A stretch of 64,000 nucleotides of DNA from Cloeon dipterum (Eukaryota; Arthropoda; Insecta; Ephemeroptera; Baetidae): positions 7,308,886-7,372,885 of the forward strand of contig NC_088789.1 of the NCBI RefSeq assembly GCF_949628265.1. Direction: 5' to 3'. Positions within the stretch are counted from its first letter, which is position 1. The number at the start of each line of letters is the position of its first letter. Below the pieces are notes generated by a model that had not been told where the DNA came from, did no database searches, and saw nothing but the letters and a program-made list of their open reading frames with translations. Of this stretch, positions 40,058 through 54,023 are shown piece after piece. The translations under genes were made by a program, and so were the position numbers.

Positions 40058-43000
40058 GACAGTCAAAGACTGATGCGGCCAAATATCACATTGCTTTCAA
40101 TTGCAATTTCAAATATTGCTAACAAAATATCAATATCCCTTGCACCCTAATAGGACATTTAAAAATAGAGCATAATTTGGAATTTAATATGAATGCCACT
40201 TGTTACATGAAACTTCTATGAGCTGAGAGCTGATAGTTAAATTGAATGAATTTATTATTAAACGCATGATAGTTTAATTACGGACCTTTTTATGTTTAAT
40301 AAGCATGAAAATTGAGATTGCATATATTATATAGTTGTAATCATTTATATTTTGACAAACTTGAATTCTAACAAAAAAATGAATAAGTCTACATATGCTG
40401 GAAGACAAATAAAAATCGATTAAATAAACAAAATAATAATAATCACTTTTCACAGATCTTAATTAAGATGCAAGGTATAAGTGATTTTTTCTAGAAAAAA
40501 ATAAATCACCCTAGTCCGTACAGCTTCCCATTCAAGCACTCGTTCAAATTAAGAGCAATGCAGATAATGATAGCCTTTATGTAATTAATAATTGTTATTA
40601 TGATATCGTTATTTTTCTTAAATTAACTAAGAAAATTTTAATCTCAATGAGGTAAAGTTAGGAATTAAAAAAAATAAATATCAATACTTCCAAATAATGA
40701 TTAACTTACACAGATTGACAGTTATTCCTGGTTCCACAATAAAACTTCATTTAGCGATTTGAACGCATACGGCTAATTTCTTACGAAATAACAAATGGAC
40801 ATATGAGTATAGAAACCATGTATAGTGATGCGCTTTCATTAAACGCGACGAGCAGGACTCAATTTTGAAATTTAATACTGCTCCAATCTCTCAAGAAACA
40901 ATTAATATCCACCTACTCAGCAGTGCATTCCATCCAATCTGCGATTGTAATTAAAAACGGCTAGGAATTTAATTAGATCGCGTGCCCTTTTGCATAATTT
41001 ACGTATATGTGTGAGCACACGCTGTAAAAGCACATTGGCCGCCTGAATCACCGAGGCGGGCAATGAAAGATCATTTAATTTCTGTTTGCATTCCACCAAG
41101 CTCGCGACCGGTGGACGTATTATGAAGGCAAAAAGATTTCCTACGCCAGGAAAATCGTAATGAGCTAAAATTTGCATATGAATTCGTTCTCCCCGTGGCG
41201 AAAGAGTGTTTATTTTACTTGTGAAACGGCGTGCAGAGCTCGAGTTCTGCTCCGGCAACCAGCCGCGAAAATTACTTCCATATTCATCCGCAAACTGTTT
41301 TCGCAGAGTTAGATTAAACATGCATAACTTTTGTACTCCTCGTGTGTGTAAGAGATGACGTACATCCGTCGCGTATAACACCGAAAGTAGCCGTCCTATC
41401 TTTTTGTTGGAATTTCCGCTTTGTGTGTGCAAACTGCAAGCAGGTGCGTCATTTGGTCCCTTATTTTTATTAAAAACTAAAAAAAAACGCCGGCCACGCG
41501 CATACACAATCGCTGCGAGCACAAAAGACGGCCGAGGACCCTTGCGACGAGAGGCTCAGCTGTGTGCAGATTATAAATTTTTTAATAAAGCCCAGTTTGC
41601 TTGCACTCTCGCCTGCAGGCAGCTGAATTACGGCCTGCGAGCGGCACTTTAATAATTCAGCCGGCCGCATCGTATATACCTGTTGAGCCGGCGTTCCCAG
41701 CGCAAATGGGCGCCTTCAGGAATGTCATTAACGATTGACCACCAGAAATGCGTCTCCTCTTGCGCAATGCGATGTGGTTTCACCTCGTGCGTGTGTTGCG
41801 TTGCGTTTCAAGCCGGATAAATTGATTTTCAGACTCGTCCCGACGCCCCCACAAAAAGAAGCGCAGAGGGTCTAATTCATTCAGGTTGTTACGTCACCGC
41901 TAAAGCAATAAAAAATCCCCCGGTGAGCGTGCTTTTGAGCAGAAAACTAAGCCGGGGTGTATCGTGCTTTCATTCAGAGCTGCTCATTTAGAGGAAAAAT
42001 CAGGCCCGAGACCGTTTGTTTGACAAAGATGAAATAGAGGATAAAATCAGCCAGCTGACCCAAGATTATGAATGGCCTTTCAAAACTATCCGCATCACAA
42101 GTTCGGTGATTTCCACTCTCACAATTCAATTCTGCGTCCGCATCGTGCGTTTACGTAGAGAAACGCACGCCCCTCTTGACGCAAACCGGCTGCCGACTCG
42201 TTTTATTAATGCAATTAATTAAAGGCTGTTGGCCGCGCACGTCTGCCCGTGCCGAAAAACGCGCGGGTTGAACATATTTCACCTGAGTGAATGATGGCTC
42301 CGCAGAGACGCACGCATTTTCGCACTGGCACGCAAACATCGACACAAGTCGGCTAGTCTAATAAGGTAATTGCCCGGTGGGCTGTAAAATAATTGCACAC
42401 AGGCACTGGAGAGCGCGGTCGCAATTTGTTTCTGCTCGCTCTGGCGGTGGCTACGCCATGTATCATCATTCCAGCGTGCAAAGTGAGCCACGTGCATTCT
42501 GCGAAACTTCAACTTATTGCGACTCGCGCGCACGTCTCTGGTCTCTTTCGACAATTAAATTCGCCGCCCCCACGAAGCGCACATAAAAGCTGGCATTCCG
42601 CAAAGCCGACACGCGCTCAAGGGAAAAATCCATGGCCACGCGGCCGTAAATTTGCGGGCGCAGTCAGCAAACAGCCGCACGCATATCCTGCAGTTGCCAT
42701 TTTCCCAGCCAATAAAGCAGATAACCCGCCAGACGGCTGGCAGCGGCGGCGGCGGCGAAATTTTCATTTACAGATTCAGAGAGAAATATGGCACGAAATC
42801 GAATCTCGCAGATGGAAGAAATTCAATCAGCCCGTGGCATTCTTCCCTCCGCGGCCGAAAGGGCATCTGCATTTCTCCCAATCTCCTCTCCAACTTTTCG
42901 CGTGCAAATGTGCAATTCCTATGCTGGCTCTCCCGCACACGAGATGAAATTGGGCCAAATTGGCTTTTTCGCCGTAATGATGATTGCGGCCCTGTTTTTC

Positions 43001-46000
43001 CTCGATTTTTCTTTTTTTTTCTTTTACCGTGCCACCCGCGTTAATTTTGCCGCGCGAGAAAGAGCGCCGAAAATGTTTCGCAGGTAGGCGTTAATTGTAT
43101 TCCAGCGGCACAATCACGAATTATGCAACGCGTGCCACGCCGCCGTCGAGCGGGTTGCGCGACCCGGAGAGTGAGCGATTGTGGGGCTTCGCTGCTCATT
43201 CACCCACGGTTGGTGAGAAATTCTTCCTTCCCATTGCCAACGGTTGTTGGATCCAAACACCCGTCCGTCGCCGCTACCGGAATGAGTTATTTAGCTCAAC
43301 GTCAACTACAAGTGCTTTAATTAGATTTCGCAACGTGACACCACACGTATTGTGGCAACCGTTCGTTTGGAAACGAAAATTTCCATTAATGAAAATATTA
43401 TTGGCTGCGCGGTTATTTAACAAATTTTACCAAAAATAAAAGCCGAGTTGCAAATTTTTCTGTTTTCTCTTGAATTGCGATCACTTTGTAACATGTCAAT
43501 CAATGCTCTCGCTGCATGGCGCTTTTGAGGCCGTCATGACCAATGTTTTCGCTTATTCTGTGTGGCATAATTAATATGCATAGCTTTGGTACAGACTTGC
43601 TGTTTGCTTTTACCGAAAAAGATAAACCAATAAAAGTAAAACAGAATTGTTTTGTAGTTTATTCACTGGACAAACGACTTCGCAACATCATGGAATATTT
43701 TAAGGTGCCTTTAGGCTTCCTTTTTTAACTACTAGCTCTAAGAGCGTTGGTTTCTAACAGATGCATTACCTTTTACATAGGGGAGCATTCTAATCGCCTT
43801 AAATCATATTGTGAGCCACCATAATGTACTTTATATTCTTTCAGAAGTGAAGCATTTATTTTTATATGGTCGATGGTAATGGTCTGCTTGCACAAATTTT
43901 GCCAAGCTGGCCATTAGGATTTTAGAGCTGCTGTTAAATCTAGACAACATCATAATCCTTATTCTGCGCCACAGCAGCTTGTGCACTTAATTAATGGCGT
44001 GCAGTTATAAAGTAACGCTGTTTTTTTCAGTCTTCCCTACGTTACTTTGGTTGTTAGGGTGTAATTATATAGAGTACAACATGATAAATACGCCGGCATT
44101 TCACATAACTCTTCCGAAGTTAAATAAAAATTAGATTACACAGGTTTAATTCCTTAAGCTTTTGGCAATGTGGAAATTAAATTGAAACAAAACAACCAGA
44201 GTAAACTTAAGAGAAAGGATAGCTCAGAAATCGACTTACCTGTTTATCTGATTTTTAGAGTATTTTTTTTGCTTTCATTCGCCTGATCTTTTATCTGGTT
44301 TAAGCGGCAAAACTAACAGAGGCAAACCAACAACCTACTAAAAAAATTGATTTTAATTACAGAGAGCACTCTCTACTTCAGTTTTAGTTTCAGAGTAATC
44401 TTTATTATGGTTCTGCAAGGCTATTTTGCCCCATAGAGTGTAAACTTCCACTTATAACTCCATTTTTAAAGATCTGTTCCACTAATTAATTCTGTTACTT
44501 TGTGTATATCATGATCTCAAAATGAGGTGGCAAAAATTATTAATTATTCATTATACTATTTGAAATTTGAATCGACCATTTTATAACAGGCGGGAAACTA
44601 AAAATTTAAACTCTTGCAAGACAACTATTTTATGAGTGGTTTAGTTATTAATTTCACGTTATTTTTGGCTTTTGGATTTCAATTCAATTCTGTTTATTTC
44701 TCCATAGCAGGTCAAATGCCGTAAGCTAAACGCAATACCAAAGATCAAAGAAGAATTCTTAGAAAATTTATTCTGGCCTTGCAACAAAAGTTTAATTTAC
44801 ACCTTACCCTCATTTCCATGCAGCACAAACTCGTTTTCACCATTTTGTTGCGGGGGCAAACACGCTGAGAGCTAAAACGGCTTTTAAACCGCATCATAAC
44901 CTAATTATACAACTAAGACATAATATGTGCGCGCGTGGCGAGGCGTTCCTCGCGTCAAACTATGCACTCAATTTGTATACGGGTGAGAGCAGCGTGCGTA
45001 TACTAAGGCTTCTCCTGAAAGGACCCGACAATTTCAAATTCAAATTGCGGCCAACGCCAGAGGCAAATACGCTCTCGGGCAACAAGCCCCGCAGAATGCT
45101 CCAGATTTGATGCCGACTGATCAAGCGCGTCAATCGAGTAAAACAAATTTATTCGCAGCGTTATCGAATTTCGCTCGCTCAACCTCCGCGCGAAGTGATG
45201 AAAATAATTAGATGTGTATCAGGAGCGATTACTCGGCATCTGTTTTCTCGGTGCACGTGTTTCGTATCGATTGCCGTTGAAATTTGAGTCAGACGAAAGA
45301 CTAGAATCCTCCGTTTTAGTCTTTCTGAAAAAGCTATCGAGTTTCAGCTGCTTGACTGCGGGTTAATGCCTGCTGGTTGCTCTTTTAATTCCACCTAATC
45401 CAGTTTTGTTTGTGTTTGGAAACGGCCGGCCGCGCACACTTAAGCTAACTGCAGCGAGGATTACTCGGCTGGCAATAATTTTATGTGCTTGCTAAAGCCT
45501 CCCACTGATCTGTGTTCCGCCCATTTTATGCTCCAGCGCAAAAGTGGTAAAAAGCCATCATATTCCTCGCAGCGGCGTCACCCTTGATTTATTGGCCTGT
45601 GATAGCGGTCCTTGATTGCTCGCTCACCTGTCCGCACACTCACGAATTTCCTTTTGTAATTGGTGTGACGCCGCAAAAGTTGCATTCGGTCGAGGTTGAC
45701 GCTTTATAATCAATTAACCTGCTGATGTCACGGTAATTGATTTTTTGATGATGACGTGTTTAGTGAATAATGAAGAGCTCTGTTGCTCACAAATTGAATA
45801 AGCGAGTGGCTTCCAAAAGAAAAGTTAACTGACGTAATAATACGCTCAACACACTTCATTAGCTCCAACATTTTTTACACAGACTTGGACAGTGGTCTTG
45901 TAAACTATCTAGACTAAAAATTACATTATACAATCATTTTCCTTGATGTGCAATAATTCATGCTATCTTTCGGTGTAGTTAAATGTCTCTTGAGAAATTA

Positions 46001-47779
46001 TTTATATACGAGATTTGCATAGAAATTAGTTTCTTTTGGTTTATTAAATAGTAAAAAATTGAGTATCACATTAAATTCAACTTCAAGTGTGTTACAGTGA
46101 TAAAATTAAATTAAAATCATGCTGAAAATACTTTAATTTCTGCTACTTCAATATCTACTATTGACTTTCGTCCATCAAACCTTCTTGCATAGATTTATTT
46201 TTATAGATTTCTTTGCAAAATTTTACAACATTCTTAAAATGTTCGATCAAATTTTTGAAGATCAATTTGATAATTATTGCTGACTTGTGTATTCATGTTT
46301 TTATCAATGCAGTTTTTCTGTTGCAAAAAACTGCACACTCAAGATGAATTTCTTATCTTCTTGGCGAACAATGTGTGAGGGAGAGATATAGCTTGCGGCC
46401 GCACTCAATAAGTGATGATTTGAGAGATTATGTTGCTCCACTTGCAGCACACACAGTGCTGATCGATCACCTCCTGACCTTGTCATAGTCTCCACTGCGG
46501 TGTTTTCATTTCGTAAGGTCTCGTCCTGGTCCCCTTTCAATTTAATTTGCAAAAACAGAGCATGAATGCCATGCGACTGTTATTAATCTGTTTCTAACTG
46601 TGACAGCTTCAAGCACTAGAAAGCTATTATAAAAGAAGGTGAGCTAAATTAGGTGAGCAAAAAATAAAGCTGAGTGATTTGGCGACCTTTTTGTCGGCGC
46701 CGTGGGAGCATCAAATCGACAGATAGCTCAAGATAAGCGCGAGTTGACCGTCTGAACGCGTCACCGCGGAGCGTCAGTTGCACGCGTTGGCGGTGTCCAA
46801 GCGACGCAATTGAAAAACCTACTTGACAATTAAGCGATGGGTGGCGAAAAGCAGCGAGCGCATTTTTTCACAACAAAAAGAGAACGTGTAATTTCGCATA
46901 GCACCACCGGTCGGCGCGTTCGTGACGCTGCACTCGGCGCCATGCTAATCAAGGCCGAGTGGGCACTGCGCCAATACGTATTATTGCAACTCGCGAGTCT
47001 TTCGTTCTTTGCTTCCCTCGGCGAGAGATGTCACGAAACTAGCTCAGCAGCTCGGCGTAAACAATAGGCGCACTTCCTCCGACGTCAGACGGCAGGTAGA
47101 TAATCGTCATTTCGTTTATTTATCATAATTGCCAATCCACCGGGGGTCGATAGAGCACTTTATCCTCCTTTGTTTCGATTAATTCTATTAATTCAATTCG
47201 TTCCGCCCACCCAAGAAATAAACTGGCAGACGAATTTCGTCCCTTTGCTGCACTAGAGCTATTTATGAATTTCGGCAGCGGAAGAGGCGCGAGAGCAAAT
47301 TGAATTTCGATAAATTAATGACGCGAAGAGGCGGATGATAAAGTTTCAGAACGTTTGATTATCGCGCAAGGCAGAGCCACCGTCTTGTGAAAATGGTGAA
47401 AATCTTGTTTCTTATAAGCTTTCCGTACAATATGAAGTTGCGTGGGTGCTCAAGGATATTGAATAGTTGAACAGTTAAAATTTTTAATTTTACTATGCAA
47501 TGATTTAAGAGAGCAAGAATCTTCTGCAAAAATATTTATCAATAAAAAGTATTATGCAAATTTAAGGTAGGGGTCTTTTTGCAAATCATCGTTCAATTAT
47601 GGATGAAGAAACCATCATACAGTATAAATGAGATGTTTTTTATTTATTTGTTAAGAAATTGCTTCTATTTAATTCCTAAAGTTATTAAATTTTTTGCGTG
47701 AAGCTAAAAACAGGGGGTTAAAACATTAAAAATACGAAAAAACTATTTGTATATGTATATATGTTTATGTTCGTGTGAG

Positions 47780-47855
47780 TTTTTTTGCTCTTTTTTATCC
47801 CTGTCCTAGGACCGGGAAGGGCGCGCACTGCACTAGCACGAATGCTGAAACCCGG
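47780..47855 (+). repeat. Dispersed repeat A, copy 2 (inverted relative to copy 1)
   Basis: Nearly the reverse complement of 11587-11670, with the shared core GGACCGGGAAGGGCGCGCAC followed by TGCACTAGCACGAATGCTG. It ends near ACCCGGGTCCC. Confidence 0.75.
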
Positions 47856-50557
47856 GTCCCAATAACACCACGAGTAGAAAGTAATTCTGTGCATATCGAA
47901 TTAACTTGGAAGACCATAGTAACAAATGACTTTTTGATAGCAAAATAAAAAAGTCGAACCTAGATATTTTCTCAAATTTCGCATGATTTCGAATCAGTTC
48001 ACCATGAGAACCAGAAAATTAAAAATTTGCGAGATAATGTGAATATTTATCGCTACCGAGTTGATCATAGAAAATAAATCGTTAAAAGTACTTTTGTATG
48101 CTGTTTCATATTTTTAATTATGCTAAACCTGCTTTCAGCTCCGCGCGCAGACCAAACAGACAAACAAATCTCATGTAACTGGGAAAAGTTACAAAACGTT
48201 TGCTAATTTGTTAGTCATAAAAATTCTTCTAAATTGATGCACGTCCCTAAGGGAAGAGAATTAGGTATTGTGCCACACTAGCAAATGGATTGAAACGATG
48301 CACGACTGTGCCAGCGAGTCCTAATCTTGTAAATTGGTGTTCTAATTAAGAAAGATCTGTGGAAATAAAATGCTGTAATGACATCCACCACGCGCGCACG
48401 CAAAGCATCCGTCAATTCAGTTTCCGTGGAAACGTGCGCAGTTCTTTTCACATAAAACTGGGGGAGGCAATAAAATCCAAAGTTAGGCGCTGCCAATTAA
48501 AATGCACAGGGGATATCATTGCGCTCGAGCTAGGCGAGTGACGCAGCGGAATAAATTCATAAACACATCGGCGCATGCAAAGGGAAGGCGGCAAAAGAGG
48601 GTTAATTAAATTGCAGAAATTCATTGAACTGTCCGCCGGCGGCGCCTGTTTGCGAAATCGGTGCCGGAGTACAAACAATAATTAGCGCGAGTGGCCGCGT
48701 GCGCCGTATTTTATCTTTTGGCGAAAGCGTCTCTCCAAGCAGGTGCATATCATAAATAACAGTTTGTTTTTCACTCGGTGCGAAAATCACCTTCATTCGC
48801 CCGATAATCGCGCGCAATATTGTTTTGCTGAAATAAAAAATAAGAAGAAGAATGAAAATAATAAAACTGCAAAACACGACTCGGTGGCGCCGGCACTCGC
48901 TCACTTTCGCGCACATTTATTTATGTGCTGCAAATTGCACACACGACACTGCACTGTTCACTCCTACCGCGAGCCCCTCCTTCCTACGAGCGATAAATAT
49001 GTATGCACCGAGAAATGCACTCGCGGTGTCATGTGTTCTAATGTGGCACATAATTGTAAACACACGAGATGCGACTGTGACGCAACAAGCAGCGCCGCAT
49101 TGAAAACAATGTGATTTACGCTCGTCTGCTGTGTAGTGCGATTCCGTGCCGAGTTGTTGTTTAATAATCCTGTAATATTTATAGCTCAAAAGTCACGCCA
49201 CTTCCTCTGAGAAACTGTTTTGAACTATGCATCGATTTAATTTGCGAATTAAACGTGCAATTTTTTTGAAACGAAAGTTCTTTTCACGAGCACTAATATT
49301 TATATATGCACACGCAGGGTAAACGTGGAATATATCCGCTGATGATCGGTACAAATGTTATATTATTTTATTTATAAAATAAACTGATGACGTCCTAGCT
49401 TTCATCAGTTTCCAATGAGAACGATGTTTATTTTACTCTCTGGTGAATGAAACAAGAAATTTATTGACATGCACTGAATGCCCTTGAAATAAATCTCCAG
49501 TTAGAGTATCAACATACAATGTGAGGTTATTTCAATGGAAATCTTTTAAATAATCAAAATAGCTTCTATGAAAAGTGTATTTTAAACCTTGTTGTGTCTC
49601 TCAGCACAGCATTTCTATTGATTGATTTATTTATTGTTTGTCGGTTTCTCCGAGCTAGACGCCACAAATGACATTAAAGTTGGCGAGCCGAGTGACAATG
49701 AAACGTTTAAGTTGTCAACACCAACAAACCAACAGCTCTAAGCATTTTAATTAACGCAGCGCTGATGCCACCGCATAATTAAGTGAATTGCACCATAGGA
49801 ATGCCGTGCGATGCTCTCCTTGGAGCACTTCTCATTCTTTAAAGATTTAGAAATAGAAATTTCGTACTCTTCATTATTTGGTGTATTTTTAATACTTAAT
49901 TTTTCGATTTTAAAAAGTCTTAGAAGAATAAACATGAACTGAGTAAAATTGTAAATCATCTGCGTCTCTTCTGTTTAATCATAGGGTGACTCCCTGATTA
50001 ATCATATATAGCGCTTGCAAATTTCTTGGGTCACGAAGAAATACTAACAGGGTTAAAATTTGAGAAGAAAATTTTCCTCAATATTTCATAATGAATTGTG
50101 AAATTTGAACAGAGCATTTTGGAAAATAGAGTTCATTTTGGCTAAATTTTCCCTCCTTGAGTGTTGAAAGCATTTGTGGCAGGTTTCTAGGGATCGATCC
50201 CTGATCAGCGTTTATATAATATTTGTTTATCTTGCAACTCAGTATTTCAGTGTATGCGGAGAGAGATCATTTCATATCATGTTGAATCGTTTTAGCAGCT
50301 TTTCTGCTAGTTCTGTTTGCTCTTACAACTGCTATGTATTATTATTAAATTAATATTGGTTTTGCAAGTGCCAAGTAGCAACACCGTTTTACGCCATGCA
50401 GTAAAATCAGATTGATAGGAAAATAAATAACTAGAAAGGGCTTATTGTTAAGACAGCAAAATGGCTGCAAAAGAGATAATAAAAATAAATAAACCTCAAC
50501 CGGCTGGGAGGCACGGTGGCGCCGACTCACCACAATACTGCCACTGGTGGGCCAAAA

Positions 50558-50640
50558 ATGTTATCTGTTCGGCGGTGTTATTGGATCTGGTGGGCTCATA
50601 GCCCACGGGAAGTGCTGTGCAGAGGTTATAAAAAATATTA
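50558..50640 (+). repeat. Dispersed repeat B, copy 2
   Basis: Matches 20917-21009 in the same orientation through TCGGCGGTGTTATTGG, GGGCTCATAGCCCACGGGA and GCTGTGCAGAGGTT, with a short deletion relative to copy 1 in the middle, and the same A/T-rich end. Confidence 0.8.
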
Positions 50641-53600
50641 AAATTAAATTCATTAATTTAACTTCAACTTCATATTTTTTTTCAAATGTCACCATAAATG
50701 CTTGCTATAATCATATCCGATGAAATCATGTCCAGAACATATAACTAAACTCTAATTCAGCAGGCGAAAACCTTTTGCAGTTCGGACTGTGCGCATCAGT
50801 TAAATTTACCGCGGAGCATTCCAAAACTGGCGATTTTTATCTCTACATTGCCTCTTTCTTCGCTAATTTTGGAATTGCGTTCTTTCGCTACTCTTTGAGA
50901 AATGGACGAATTTAATTGGCGACGAGACGCTCCCTGGCCGCTTTGTGCGCGAGCCGCTTTTCGGATCTTGGGCAAACAGCCCGCGGTCCGAGCGCAATTT
51001 AGCGCAGTGCCCAGTGGCGCCGAGCATTGTTCTCCGCGTGCCTGTGAGCTCTGGCGCTGGGTTAACCACTCGCCACGCACACAGGCCTGCTCGCACTCGC
51101 GAAAACTGACTTTCGCCAGAACAAACAACCGAAGATGTTTATTAAAACAAGTCGAATGTAATTAAAAGCGGATTAGGCGTGTGAGAGCGCTTCCGAAAAT
51201 TTCAGACCCCTCGAGGCTTCCGGCCAGAAATGGCGTTCGCCTTATTCAGGGTCGCTGCAGCCTCGTATTTATTGGGTTAGATGATCGGTAATCCAGTTAC
51301 CCTGCTAATAAATTGATAAATTGAGTTTACGGCTTGACAAGAAAAGGCCGAAATAACAGGGTCTATTAGAAATAAAATCTAATTTGTGATTAGTGTCTGG
51401 AATTGAAAAGGTAGAAAATTGTTCAGATCATTTACAGCAATATCTCTGGATCTTTTCTATTTTCTCTGGAATGAACCCTGTAAGTTTTATTTTTTACTGC
51501 AGCTCAAAGTTTTAAAAATAGCTTAAATGAAGAGGTATATTTTGCTGTTGGTAAAAATGTAGAAAATGATAAAAATTTGGGCCATAAATGCTATGAAAAA
51601 TGTCTTCAAATCTTTTTAAACACGCAAGCATCAGTATACCCTGCCACCATCAGGGCAGGGATGGTGCAAAGATGGTGCAGCCAGCCGCCGGCTCAAAAAT
51701 TTGGCTTTTAATGTTTGATTAAAATCTTCCAAATCTACTTGTGTCCTGATTACAAAATTCACTTGAGCCTGGATTTAAAAAAAAGCTCCATCAGATTAAT
51801 GGTTATGCAAAGATTCTGCTAATCTTGAGCCAAACTTAATATGAAACATAAATTTTATTAGCGTTTTGATTCTGTGCCATGAGTTAAATTTAGGATGTGT
51901 GCAATTTTAGATCATTGGCGAATTCTCTACACACGCAGAAATAAATTAACATTCAACTTTTTTAACATTTCCGAAAGACTTAAAAAATATGCAGATTTAT
52001 AACACGGGCAGTTTTTTTTCTGGGCTTCATATCATCGTGAAGTTATCAAATGAGCACGAATCATACAATATTAATCCTATTATAAACCATACTAGAAATC
52101 AATAAAAACCATATTAAAGATATTTTTCCAGAAAAAAAATTATATTTTGCAAATTACGCAAATTATTAATAAGAAAAAAACAGTCAAAAATCCGACTGAA
52201 TTGCTCCAAAAAACAGTCTTAAAAGCAGCCCTGACAAATTTTATTTCATTATTCTCCACCTTAAATCAAATTAATAAATTAGTTATCTAATATCAGTAAA
52301 ATTTTCTGGCTCTCAAAAATTTATAAATGGTCCAAATAAAATGTGCTGAGGTTTGCATCGATTTGGCAAAGATTTGAAACGAGGAATCTTATTAAATGTC
52401 ACTCTCTTTTCCTGAATAATGCCTTTTTACCACCAGGATTTCCAGGAAAACGATATCCCGCCAGCTTATGCAGAATCGCGGATTATTACTGAAGGCATAT
52501 ATATTCGATTCTTGCTGAAAAATAGCTCCGCACGCAGAAATAGACCGACTGCTCTTTTGTGAATGACAAAATTAATAACAACAGCAGCACCAATGGGGGC
52601 ATTCACATTATTCGCACACACACAGAGTGAACTCAAAGATGACCCCGTGTGCGCGTCCATTAGGGCCTCCGTCGCACAGGAAAACGCATTCAGACCTGTT
52701 TGATGTAAACGAACGCGAAATGTAACGCTGATAAATTATTGTTTGCGTGCATGCATGCAGGCGGCCGTAAATATGTGCGAACAATTGCACTCATTTTTCA
52801 TCCCGGGCGCCCACGCTCGGGTCTCCAGGAACATAATACGCCCTTCTCTGGCGGCCGGGTTGTGTTTTGTGCCCACCGCCTTCGCAAAGAACAAACCTGA
52901 AGGGCCGCTGTTATTCCTCGCTTTTGTGCAGTGTGCAGAGAGTGCTTTAAATGGCACTGAAGCGTATATCAGAATTTATTTTCTCCCTGATAGAAGGTGT
53001 AAAATGGCCAGAGAAATAATTTTTACAGCGATGAGGAAACTTTTGTTATAAAATGTTGCTATAATAAATATTTTGAAATTAACAAATTTCACATTGAGAA
53101 TTTTAAACTTCTAGAAAAAATCATTGTAGTTAGAAGTGCTGCTTCATTCTAAATGATTGACCTAGCTCACAGTTGAAGGTTCTAGGGTTTCTGTAAAAAC
53201 TCAAAATCGTTGTTGGTTGTCTATTATCGATTAAATTTGGAAAAATAATCATGTTTAATCCCTTTCTCCGTATAACACCAGAAAATAAACCATTTTACAG
53301 AGTAATTCTTGGCATAAAACCGTTACACGTATTATATTATATCCAATAAGAAAAAAGGGTTGGTACATTTTTTCAATCTTATTTATCTTTTCCAGGTACT
53401 TTTGGATTAACGGGATTGACTTTGCTTTAAGTTTTAAACACTTATGTTTTAATTATTGTATTTTTTACTATATTTTGTCATCTAAAAATATTTTTCAGTA
53501 TTTTTGGAAAGCAGCATTCTTTTCACCCAGTGTCAACCCCTAGGAGCATGGGGATTGTGCCCTGATTCAAAATTCCATCAGCCAGAAGCCACCGGCGATA

Positions 53601-54023
53601 GCCGTCTGATGGCGCAGCAGTCCGCCAGTCCGCCGAACAAGTACGAGTAGCACCGTAGTAGAATAACACACAGCGCGACCAATCAGAGCGCCAGACGAGA
53701 GTGGAAAAATATTCGCAGGCATTGAAGATCAGTATAGCAGGGATAGCCGCTTCAAACTCGCTAATTAAGGTATACAAGCGTCCAAAAGCGGCCGACGAGG
53801 GTGACGATTCGTCCAGGTACGCGGCCGAAGGGTATTCGGTGCCGTCGGGGCCTTCGCCCGGCGCGTGACAGGCGCCGCGGCCGCGCCTGGCGCCGAATTC
53901 CGGTGCGAGTCGCTAGGCCAGGGCCAGGGCCGTAAATCTTGACATTGAACCGCTGCGAAAGTCGGCCGCTTCCTAGTCTGATTGTGTTCAAATCGCTCGC
54001 GTTTTTGCTCGGCAGGTGCAATC

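Larger units (their letters stand above)
40058..53938. other. Gene desert with GC-rich islands
   Basis: About 13.9 kb without a supported gene. Background is AT-rich. GC-richer segments occur at about 41.0-43.4, 46.7-47.3, 48.3-49.2 and 50.8-51.3 kb; these generate long overlapping open frames on both strands with no recognisable protein features. The dispersed repeats at 47.8 and 50.6 kb are listed separately. The GC rise from about 53.56 kb leads into the Lobe promoter. Confidence 0.5.
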